Shown here piece after piece: positions 1 to 9,773 of a stretch of 64,000 bases of DNA. The translations under genes and the position numbers were made by a program. Numbering within the stretch: the stretch's first letter is position 1; each line of letters opens with the position of its first letter. Where the stretch lies: assembly GCF_963678635.1 (NCBI RefSeq), contig NC_087062.1, positions 52,526,473 through 52,590,472 of the forward strand, given 5' to 3'. The notes below the pieces were generated by a model. That model had not been told where the DNA came from, made no database searches, and was given only the letters and a program-made list of their open reading frames with translations. This DNA is from Symsagittifera roscoffensis. Lineage: Eukaryota; Xenacoelomorpha; Acoela; Convolutidae.

Positions 1-1403
1 AACTGATCCAAGTCCTGAATTTTCAAATGAAACCAATTTTTCAGAAAAATATATAACTGAAAAAATATATTATCTTTTTCCTTGAAAATCGTTCATACTG
101 AAAATGATTACGCAGCCAGAAAAACCCATGCTCGCAAGAGAGAAAGTTCCTGCTAGGGATTGAACCTATGTCATTTAACGTCGTAAACTAATTCTAAAAG
201 ACAAGTTTTACCGTAAAAAACCGATGTACCTAGAAAAAAATATATATTTTTTAAAAACACTAATAAAGAGAAGATCCCACTTAAACCAAAATCATTTTGT
301 TCGTAATATTTAACTTGAGATGGCAACAAAATTTTTTTGTCATTTGAAATGCACGATAACATAGCATCGCGACAAATTAAGGCATCTGACAAATTGTCGC
401 ATTTATAACAATTACATGACAAGACGATTAGCTTTAAAACATTTGATGAGATCAAAAGAAGTTGCCCTCAAATTGCCTGTTTTAGTTGTTTGACTAACTA
501 ATCTGGACTGGCTTCGTTTTTTTTACTGGCGGAATACTCTTCGGTAGTTGTTTTGACAAAACTCTTCTCCGACAGACTTTATTCGTTTCTGAGGATCTGA
601 ATGATTTTGTGAACGATAGCGTGAACAGACCCCACCTCCATCTGGAAGGTCCGGCGCTATCTCCGACAAAGTAGTTAGTTTTCTGTCTCCCATTTTGTCG
701 ATTTCAAACTCATTATACAAGGAAATGAGGACTTGCCCTAAGCCCCTACGTCCTCGAAAAAGTTCTTACCCAGAGCTACTTAAAATCATCTGATCAGGGG
801 TAAGCCTCATCGCTATGATGACAAATTTCATTGCACAAAACAGCCATGTTGACTTCAGGAATAAATGCCAGCACAACGAATGATTTTCAGGAGTATGCGT
901 GTTTTTGAATTTTCTCGAAAAAAGGTGCCAATTATATTTCGGAAACATTAAGCTAGTCGGCTTCAGCGAAGTGGTGGAAGAAACATCATTTTACAGTGAC
1001 TTCATTTAAGGCTTTCTGAAATTGTTTACTGAAGACTTCTTAACACCTATCAGAACCTCTCACAGTTGCCAAATCAGCAAAACAGACTGTATTTTTCAAG
1101 CTCTGCCAAAGCACTAAAAAGTCCGTTTTGGCCAAAATTTATGCGCCGCAGGCATAATTTTGAACAAACAGGCTGAAAGTTTTTTTTAGTTTTAGGCACT
1201 TTTTGAAAAACTTTCGAGAGAAAAATAGTGAGAACATTAAGCCTCAATAAAACCTCACCAGGGACACCAATTAAAAAAACAGGTATATTTTAAAACAAAA
1301 CGGAGCGAACGACCATTTTCTTTCAATCTATTTCCTTTTCGCCTTAATTTGAGCTTGATTCTGGTTTAACTCAGTAGAAAAAACTAAGTTTTGAGAACAT
1401 AGT
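1..1403. other. AT-rich stretch without a confident gene
   Basis: I recognise no gene here. On the minus strand 523-720 is open for about 65 codons with a balanced, charged composition (it contains the peptide NHSDPQKRIKSVGEEF), so it could be a small exon or a transposon remnant. I see no matching splice sites or family. The rest is AT-rich with only short chance open frames. Confidence 0.3.
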
Positions 1404-2041
1404 TCAATTGCCAAACATTTGAGTGATTACACTTTCGGATTGCAAATCACTGTGCCCAACTTTGGCAGCCAATGAGTCATTCAAACGCTGTTTTTTGGCT
1501 TTTGCTGCCTGAAGAAGTTCTCCTGCTTTCTTAATTTCATCATCAACTTCCGCTAGTTCTTTCTGATGGCCTTTTGAAAACTCCAATTTCGCCAATAACC
1601 GTTTCAGCTTTTTCTTGCAAGCCCTTTTCAGCTCTCTATACTCATTCTCTTCTGACTTGCAAACGGCACTTGCACTCTTCGTGCTATTAATGAGTGTCAT
1701 AGGGATTTTATAACATTCAAATGTGTCTCGATCGAAGTACTCCTTGATCAGACGGATATTGTTGCATGTATTTGCTGACATGTTTACTTGATATGCCGAC
1801 TCAGTAGACTTCATCTTCGAGAAACCCGTCTGAACGATCATATTGTGTGGTAAAATCACCTCCAGACGCTCAACAAGGCTTCTAACGACAGAAGGTAACT
1901 TCTTTTGCACAAAAAGCTCACGCAGAGTTAAGGACTGATACTCAGGCTTGCCTTTCAGATTAGAAAGATTGTCTACCACTTCAATAGAATTGATGTCGAA
2001 AGCAACGCAAAGCTTTGTCAATAGTGTAAATAGTGACTTTT
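1404..2041 (-). pseudogene. hAT-like transposase C-terminal fragment (tentative)
   Basis: About 210 codons are open on the minus strand, from just after a TAA near 2041 to a stop at 1404. There is no convincing ATG, so this is a fragment. The middle has a segment around FSKMKSTESAYQVNMSANT followed by RLIKEYF. This resembles the C-terminal dimerisation region of some hAT transposases, where an FSxMK segment precedes a helix of the type LRLIKEYF. The last 80 residues are Lys/Glu-rich and heptad-like, probably a coiled coil. No DDE catalytic domain or BED finger is visible upstream. An unrelated host exon with a coiled coil is the main alternative. Confidence 0.35.
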
Positions 2042-2104
2042 AGTGACCATTGAAAAAATAGTGACCAATTAGTGACTGGTCACTAAAATAGTGACCAAAT
2101 GGTC
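2020..2104. repeat. Cluster of TAGTGAC(CA) motifs with a palindrome
   Basis: The heptamer tagtgac or its complement occurs at least six times within 85 bp, and ttagtgac-tg-gtcactaa forms an 8-bp-arm palindrome. The cluster lies at the upstream end of the possible hAT fragment. It could be a subterminal transposase-binding repeat or a simple local repeat. Confidence 0.4.
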
Positions 2105-3903
2105 ACCCTGATCTGATCCACAGTCAAATCGAAACAAAGAAAGCTACACTCCCCTCGCTCTTTTGCTTGACTGGCACTGAGATATCTTTTTTGAATGGGC
2201 AGAATGCTCGTTGACTGGACAGAAGCTCCTTGCGTTTAAAAGTTCGGGCGATTGACTAGTATGAAGACAAACTAAAACTTGTTTCGAGGCTAATATCCCC
2301 AGCAGTCTATACCTATAAAATCCCAGCAGGTTCCATATATTTTATACTTTCATAGTTCGATGCCGTTTAACAGTTCAGGCGTCTGTATCAAAGCAAACTG
2401 TTTTGAGTATAAGATCCCCGTCATTTTCCCCACCATGAATAACATCTTAACGGGCTCCTTTTAATTTTAGAGTTTTATAACAGGCCGAAAAATTTTTTAG
2501 ATGTAAGGTTGTACAATAGTAATAAACCAGTTCTAAGTGCATTTTAAATTGACTATTCTGTGAACAAAATTATTTACGGCAAAATGTCAGTACCCAGTTG
2601 CAATACCCTTGCTTATCGCAGGGGTAAAAATATCGAAAAATAGATCTATGAAAATTTTCACAATTTTGCCTCAATTCGTTTAGAACGAAAAACAATTAGA
2701 GAAAAACATGCCAAGAAAAACAAATCAAAGTAAAACATGCAATGTAAAACAACTGTTATTAAAGGCTTCGAAACAAAAATTACGAAACCTCAACATAGCC
2801 TATAAACAGTTGGCAACAAAATCAATGAACGCAAGTAAACAAGAACGACTTGATAGATTGATAAAACAAATCATGATTGATACCTTTTTAGCTAAAATTA
2901 ACTGAATTTGGAAAGACTGGATTGATAGGTAAGTTTTTTATTTCGCTGGAAAATTTGGAGAAAAAAATTCCACTTGAGAAACTAGAATTCGATCATGTTT
3001 TTGTGACTTTTACATTTTTTCTGTTCGATAGTGGAGTTTGCCTTCCTTTTAACACACGAAAAGAACTGAACTTCCAACGAAATCAAAAGTCTTACTGCGA
3101 AAAAGTGAGCCTGATCAAATTTTAAGACTTTTCCTGAAAAAAACTATCGCGACTTACATGGAAAATCTGAACTTTGTTCATCGACTCTTTACAAGCAGGC
3201 AATACTTGGGCAGATACCCATTGAGTCGGAAGAAACTGTTTGAATAAAAGTTTGAAAGTCCTCCCACTTGAAATACACACAACCATTAATTTATCCGCTT
3301 TTCAAACAACAAAACTCGAAACCACTGAGCCAGCAGAAACCTTTAAGCCGAATAAATGAAAAGAAAAAACTGAAATTTTACAGCAATGTTATATCTTTAT
3401 CCACCAATATATGGGACATGCCAACGTTTAAAAAAATCGATTAAAACGGTTACTTAAATTCAGACATGCTCAAAATTCGACAGTACAGATTTGAGGAAAT
3501 GATTCAGTGATGTTAGACCAGCTGTTTGCCTTCAAAAAGGCAATGTTCCAATTTGTAATAACGATTACTACTGTTTGTGGCCCAATACTACTCTTCCGTG
3601 AAAACCGATGCACAATGCACAAATTGTGCATGCTGACTGGCAAAGTTTAGTGACATATTTGGTTCAAAAAAATCTGTGTTCGGTTGCAGTTAGAACAAGA
3701 ATTTGACGGATTTCGGAATTAAGCATTAGGTCAGTCGGGATTCAGCAACTAATTTCCGAAATCCATTCTATCTATCTCCGAAATCCATAATAAGAAATTA
3801 GTTTTTTATTCTGAACTTGAAGCAAAATAGCCATTCCCGTTGAGCGAATTTGTTAGTGTGAGAACTTAGCTAGCTCAAACTCGGACTGCTTTTATGTACG
3901 TAC
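2105..3903. other. AT-rich stretch; expected place for the missing NPLOC4 3' exons
   Basis: NPLOC4 exon 4 ends in a good splice donor at 3903, so downstream exons would be expected here or beyond the left edge. I scanned for the C-terminal NPL4 region and could not identify it. A plus-strand open frame at 2708-2905 (Lys/Gln-rich, ATG start) matches nothing I know and may be chance. Confidence 0.3.
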
Positions 3904-6900
3904 ATTTTTGGCGTGTTTGTTGAAAAACAAGACTTCCTCTTTGGGGAAAGCAGAAGGCACGTCTATTAGCAGATACTCAATTGGCAGAGGGCGTCCTAGC
4001 TTCGTTCTCTCATTACCAAACTCATCTTTGTACTTGAAGAACACATCTGGAACATATTGATCAGACGAGCTCTCCTTCACAAATGCCAGTTCTGGACAGT
4101 CGTGAGTCGGCAGCAGACACTTATCCCTGACAAGCGCCATTCCCTGATTGGAGATCTGATAGGCCTCGAAGTGAATCTGATTTTCAGAGTTTCCAGTAGC
4201 GCACACTGTCACAAATTTGGACCCAAAGCATCCGTTTTTAGCTATTTTACACATATTCGGATGCTTTGTCTGTAGGAAGGCTGCTGTTATAGTTTCCTCG
4301 GCCGACAAAAAATATGAGTCTGCACCTCTGAGGTACTTCACCGTTCCTTTAGTCATGTCTTCGGGAAGCAAATCAGTGAATATCCAACCCACACGAAGCA
4401 GACCTAAATGTGAAAACATATTCAATTGATCACAAATCAACCCAAAATCAATAGATTATCATAATTTGTTTGAAACATTCTTATATTTGACCGCCTAAAC
4501 TCTTCGAGAGCTTTAAAATATACCTCTAGTCTTTTTTCACGCAAAAAAAAGATATCAAATAAATTCAAAACATTCAAATGTGGATAATGCTAACCTTCTT
4601 TAAATAAAAATTCAGACTGCAATTATGAACATTTACTTTCTTTGGTTGTGTTGACAATTTCTATGGGAGGGAAAGAATTATGGCCGAGGTAGAACTTTTC
4701 GCAATAGATTAAGTACAAGTTGATTTCAATTCTGAAAAACCCTAGCCTCGAGAAATTCATGCTTAAATTTCTGGCATCTAGAACCAATTTACAGTGTGAG
4801 GACAGATCGAGATACGACTATCGAAATAAACCAATTCACATAAAAACTTAATTTTCCGTCAGCCCATAACAACTGTCATTCAAGTCTGAGTATGTGAAAA
4901 CAGCAGGCAGTTACGTAGCAAAAAGTAGACAAGTCATAAAGTGGAAACTTCGTGAGCTAAAAAGAAAAGAAAAAATTTCGTACGCTTGTCTTCTTATCTC
5001 GATTCTGATTGGCTTGAGACGTGTCTACTTTTTGACCGCTCTTCACAACAAGCATTTGGTTACTTTGTTTTGCATCAGCAGTCATTTCTCGGGAAACTTA
5101 AAAAACTGTCTACAAAATGGGCGTCATACTTCGACGATTTCCAACGAAACTACATGGCTCCTTTTATCGTTGGAATAGGTGAACTGTGCAAATTGACTAA
5201 TAAGTTTCTGCGTTCTTTCCGTTTTTTCAACTATTTTAATTTTAAACCTAGCCAAAAGACAACTGGAAAAAAGTAGTTTTGGCATATACCACCATACATG
5301 AAAAAGAAAAGTTTGTGGCGAAAAAACTGATCATACAATCTCCACATGCGACGAATGGTTTTAGCGGCAATGAGCGACCACCCGCCAAGGGCCTCGACAG
5401 AGAGGGGCACAAACGAGATGCCAGCTTCTTCGCACGCGGAAAGGTGCTTTGTGAACTTTCGCTCGTCGGATATTTCGAGGGCGTGACTGGCACTAGTTCC
5501 AGCACTTTGCAAAGTAGATGACTGCAGGGAACTAATGACGGTCATGTCCAGAGCGGCTGGACGACCTCGGGACCAACAGGGGAGATAAATGTCTCCCGGG
5601 CGAGAGCGAGAAGAAGTGAGATTTGCTTTTTCTAAAACGGGGTAGAGAGCTGCCTTGTTGCGTAGCGGCGCTGTTGAAAACGACATCGCAGTCTGTCATG
5701 GCGCGATATGCGGTCTCCGTCGGCTGCACAAGCGAGGGCGTGATCGCCAAACGTATCTAGAGTCCTGGAACATTTAGGGCACGTAGACTCGCTGTTGAGT
5801 AGGGGAACTCGGAGTCGATAGCAAACTGCAAACCGAAACTCGGCTGCAGAAAAGGTTAACCCTAGCGCCTTCAGAGGGACTGCCGAAAGCCATTCACCAC
5901 TGTTGGGGAGCGAACAGGGGAGCAATCTGGCTCTATCTCGGGGCGTAGAGGCGGATGACGTGAGCTCGGACCAAGACTTGGAATCAAGTAGGCTTGAAAG
6001 TTTCATTTGAGCTTTGAGGGCCATTAAAAGAATGTCAGCGTTGTCACTGAGAAACTCGAGGGAGGACGAACAACTCAACACGGTGGAGGGCACCGTGGTG
6101 TTGTGAAAGATCCGGTCAGAGAGATATTTGGTGTCAATGTAGCACCCGAGGAAGGCCACTGGGGCGATCGAAGAAGAAATTGGAAGCCCGACGCCACCTT
6201 TAGCCACAGGCAGTGAACACTGCAGGCGTTGAGACGGCAACAAGGCTGAACCAGTAATGGACTCGAGACATAAGTGAACGGCATTGTCAAACTGGTCTAG
6301 ACAGGTGCTAATGGGGAAGGGATCGCAGTTCCGCATGCTGAATCTCCACATAGAGGCGAAGCAGAGCGTCGCACCACTTGCGATACAGAAGGCCGCCGAA
6401 TTGTTAAAAAACGCCAAAAAACAACACTCGAATATTTCATGTTTGTCTCATTTATAATGATAACATGTGGCGGAAAGCAACAGCCAGCATGAAACTGGCA
6501 TAAAAAATTACCGAGCGGTAACAATTCCGACAAAGACTGGATAAATTTTAAAAGAAAAAATTTTAGAAGCAGAAAGTATAGAAAAAAGTTTGAAGTTTTT
6601 GTCGAAAATTCGATGTGTCAATAATTTGAGCCTATTAGGAGACAAAATTCTCAAACATTACAAAGAAATTGCTCTTAAGAAGTCCAAACCCAAAAAATTA
6701 ACCCAAAAAAACGCTGGCGAAAAAACTGACTTCTATTTCATTTTTCTTCGCTATCAGAAAGTTTTGGTAAATATAACAACGAAACACCTAAATTAAATTA
6801 TCCTGTTTACATTTGCACTTGAATTTGAAATGAGAAAAAACTCTACAGAAAGGAAAATATTAAATTGTACGAAAAACAAATAGCTAAAAAAAACTAAATT

Positions 6901-8740
6901 TGTTATTTCAAGTAGAAAATTCTGGAAATAACGAAAGAAAAAATATTAGTAAAAAATTAGAAGTAACTTGTGATCTTCTTGACCGAAATAATTTGTGATC
7001 TTCTTAACCGACCAAATGCTGCGAGAACTTTAAAATATACCTCCGGGCTTATTTCACGCAAAAAATCGCGAAACACTAACAGTTCATCAAGTTATAGTCT
7101 TTCAATAAACGATGCGTTAAATAGATTGGGATGACTGGTGATTGTAATCGTCCCTTCTGAACTTGAACACATATCCGATTTGAAATAAACTCGAAGTTAT
7201 TGATTTATTGTTTTCTCATGGACTCTTCCACGGGAAGTACGATGTAAATATTTTTGATTACGTTAACCACTTCGAAGCTCTGACAACTACTTATTCGATT
7301 TAAAAGAAGCGGAAACATTTCAAGACCAAAACTTTATATTTTGATCGGATTGACAGATTGTTTCAACCATCTGAAGATTGACGCTCGATCTCCTTACTAT
7401 GAATGGAAAAATGTGTTCTATGGGAAAGCGTTGATGACTTTCACGCGTTGACAGAGTAAGCTGTACTTGGTCAGCAAAATGCAACTGCCTTTATTGTCAA
7501 TCCTAATTTTGTAAGTTTTCTTTAGTTTTGTAAATTCCCCAATGAGGAACATAATCCTTTTTCTCTTTTGAAACTCAAACAAACTGCAAGATTCTCCTTG
7601 TTTAAATGGAAATACAAATCATCATACCGAAAAGCTGAGCCAGCCTGTCAACCTGAGCTTCATCAGGATCTTCCAAAAGCTCGACTGAATTGGCCGTGCA
7701 ACTCTGTGGTGGTTCATATATACAATAAACAACTGCTTTTGTACCTAGTGGTACGTCCAAATGTGGTTCGTACTTTCCGTATAAGTATCCAACTCTTTGA
7801 TATCCAGACTTTCGCCAATAGTTCAAAAAGTTGTGAATAATTGCTGAATTCTGGAAAGCGACATAGTCAATGTGTCGATAAATTTGTCTAGATAAGGTAA
7901 CTGCGTTCGGTTGACATTTCGTGCAGATACCATTGGGCCACGGCGGATGTTCGGCGCATCCAGGAACTATCTGGCAGTTTATATCATCAAGGAAAACAAA
8001 TTTTCCTTTATCAGCACCACTCTTAAGCTTCCTGATGTACGAATGGAATGACAAAAACTAAAACAGCACAAGGATGGAAACAAAACATTATAGTGAAAAC
8101 CAAAGAAAACGCCATATTTTCTTTCTCACTTTGACAGGCGGATCTTTTTCGTTTAAATACTGTTCATCCCAGGGATCCAGTGGTATGCAATGCACACACT
8201 TATTTTTCTTATGGTGACTACAGAGAAGTGGGTTCATTTCGCGCTCGATTTGACCATTCATTTCACTTAGGATTCTATCAACTTCGTCCTCCACGATATC
8301 ACTATTTGACACGGCTTGGACTGGTATCACTGAGGTATCTGATTGACTACTAGCTGCAGAGACGTCTGAGACTGATGAACCAGGGACGAGAAATTCCCCT
8401 TTTCCTTGAACCAAATTTCCAACTTTTGCATCACTTTTAAACAGGTAAATCATATCGCCATGGTTTAGCTTGGAAGATGTTAATGTCGAGGAGCCTGTAA
8501 AAGATTCAGAAACACTGTTAGAGTACACAATAAAAGCCGTGACAAGAATTAAATTGAATACAGTAGCTTACCCGGAGGTATAACATGTTTCAAATCTCTG
8601 CTTCTAAATAATCGATATGCTTTAGGAGTAGGCAACTGAAAAGCAGCAATAGCTTTTTCGTACAACGCAGCTGTGGAGTCACTTGCGTTGACTTCAACTC
8701 TTTTTGTTCCTTGTTCAGCTGTCTGAATTCTCAGTAGCAT
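3904..8740 (-). CDS. NPL4 homologue (NPLOC4), ubiquitin-binding cofactor of p97/Cdc48, 3' end missing
   Basis: Four joined exons encode 488 codons: 8572-8740, 8130-8494, 7628-8057 and 3904-4403. Introns of 77, 72 and 3,224 bp have gtaagc, gtgaga and gtatga donors and AG acceptors, and the phases join correctly. Exon 1 starts at an ATG at 8740 and encodes the N-terminal ubiquitin-like domain (MLLRIQTAEQG). Exon 2 ends in the NPL4 zinc-finger region (CVHC and the segment DPPVK). Exons 3 and 4 carry the NPL4 core and the MPN-type domain, with hallmarks SFHSYIRKL, WPNGICTKCQP, VGWIFTDL, KHPNMC, FGSKFVT and ESSSDQYVPDVF. In animals NPL4 pairs with UFD1 to bring ubiquitylated clients to the p97 unfoldase in cytosol and nucleus. 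The match stops about 120 residues short of usual NPL4 length at a gtacgtac donor, so 3' exons are unseen or lost. Confidence 0.93.
4488..4556. repeat. Intronic direct repeat, copy 1
   Basis: This lies in NPLOC4 intron 3. It resembles 7005-7072 over about 65 bp; both share ctttaaaatatacct, then a pyrimidine-rich stretch and tttcacgcaaaaaa. The two copies lie on either side of the LINE tail in the same intron. They may be remnants of a dispersed element or of a local duplication. Confidence 0.45.
5340..6417 (-). mobile_element. Decayed LINE C-terminal fragment inside NPLOC4 intron 3
   Basis: About 350 codons on the NPLOC4 sense strand read in two frames, joined by a single-base shift near 5690. 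The upstream frame has an RT-distal region (AKGGVGLPISSS, then AFLGCY), a CPKC finger and FGDHALAC followed by RHDRLR. The downstream frame has RPGDIYLPCWSRGRPAALD and ALGGWS. This combination is familiar from the C-terminal tail of a LINE group; the GDIYLP...ALDMTV part resembles a restriction-like endonuclease core, which is an inference. The RT palm is absent, so the copy is 5'-truncated and dead. Confidence 0.7.
7005..7072. repeat. Intronic direct repeat, copy 2
   Basis: Partner of 4488-4556. Just upstream, a 24-26 bp motif beginning tgtgatcttctt is repeated twice in tandem (about 6968-7015). No coding signal is visible in the remainder of intron 3 between 6418 and 7627. Confidence 0.45.
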
Positions 8741-8855
8741 TATAGCAAACCTGAAGTTTATTACAATAAATCTTTATGATTCCACTTTAAACAATCCTCA
8801 TTTTCCAGTGCCTTAGGTCTGAAGTCATCCTTTTATTGCATTTAGAGCAATTTCT

Positions 8856-9622
8856 GTTCATGAAAATTTCCATTAATTTCCTATTATATCGGTTTGATGG
8901 CCTCATTTTGTTTCATTTGACGATCAATTTAAGTTGCGTGTGTTTTGAGGGCGAAGGGGAATAAAAAATGTCAGAGAACGATTTTGTTCTTATCTCGCAG
9001 ATTTCCTCAAATGAGCAGATACTTTAAGAAATTTTGGTTGTTCCGGTAACCGTGAACGATTTTCCTCGTTATCATTTTTGAGTGGTATTGGATGAAACTT
9101 TGATGGGACCATCAAGCGATGATGCTCTAATTATGAAAACTATAGAATAAAGAGGATAAACGTAACCCACCTTAAGCTAGAGGCGGTCTGGACTTTGAAC
9201 GAATTATATGATAAATTTGGCCGTGCAAGTCTGTGGGTTCAAGGAAAGCAATTCTCAGTAGCATTAGAACGATTTTGATCCACTGTTCAGACCCTCCTCT
9301 AGCTTAAGGTGGGTTAGGTTAATCCTCTTTATTCTATAGTTTTCATAATTGGAGCATCATCGCTTGATTGTCCCATCAAAGTTTCATCCAATACCACTCA
9401 AAAATGATAACGAGGAAAATCGTTCACGGTTACCGGACAACCAAAATTCCTTAAAGTATCTGCTCATTTGAGGAAATCTGCGAGATAAGAACAAAATCGT
9501 TCTCTGGCATTTTTTATTCCACTTCGCCCTCAAAACACACGCAACTTAAATTGATCGTCAAATGAAACAAAATGAGGCCATCAAACCGATATAATAGGAA
9601 ATTAATGGAAATTTTCATGAAC
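8856..9622. repeat. Long inverted repeat (two ~338 bp arms, ~90 bp spacer)
   Basis: The left arm, 8856-9194, and right arm, about 9286-9622, are reverse complements with only scattered mismatches and small indels. The outer ends read gttcatgaaaatttccatt and its complement. There is no coding capacity, and open frames on the arms are mirror shadows. The arms could fold into one long hairpin if transcribed. The left arm begins about 115 bp upstream of the NPLOC4 ATG, so it sits where the promoter or 5' UTR would be. It could be a foldback/MITE-type element or a rearrangement product; the spacer content favours rearrangement. Confidence 0.9.
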
Positions 9623-9715
9623 TTGAATACATGAAAATTTGGAGCTTCAAAAACTGTTGGTTTTTGATACCACCCAACAGTTTTTGAAGCTGTGGGTGAT
9701 ATCAAAAACCAACAG
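9611..9715. repeat. Nested and interleaved palindromes
   Basis: Three perfect inverted repeats overlap: attttcatg/catgaaaat (9611-9638), a 17-bp arm pair at 9644-9660 and 9674-9690, and a 16-bp arm pair at 9654-9669 and 9700-9715. The last two interleave, so only one can form at a time or the single strand could adopt a pseudoknot-like fold. They lie between the end of the long inverted repeat and the PLE fragment. Confidence 0.85.
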
Positions 9716-9773
9716 ATACAGGTACCATACTCAATTTTAGAAGCTGCGCCCCCCTTCAGTACAAGAGAAGTGT
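9706..9773 (+). mobile_element. Penelope-like element fragment, left part
   Basis: About 66 bp match 15090-15155 of the neighbouring PLE nearly exactly, and in frame encode the RT-distal segment beginning PTDTGTILNF and ending QYKRSV. This fragment keeps six C residues in the C run at 9750-9755 where the larger PLE has five. The jockey-like LINE interrupts the fragment at 9774, and it resumes at 12435. Confidence 0.85.

Noticed and set aside
140-190. tRNA T-arm-like sequence (ataggttcaatccctag on the minus strand)
   Set aside because: No acceptor-stem partner at tRNA distance and no credible anticodon arm; probably chance or a SINE relic I cannot support.
4894-5276. Plus-strand frames of about 95 codons in NPLOC4 intron 3
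   Set aside because: No family resemblance, overlapping frames and AT-rich composition; likely chance.
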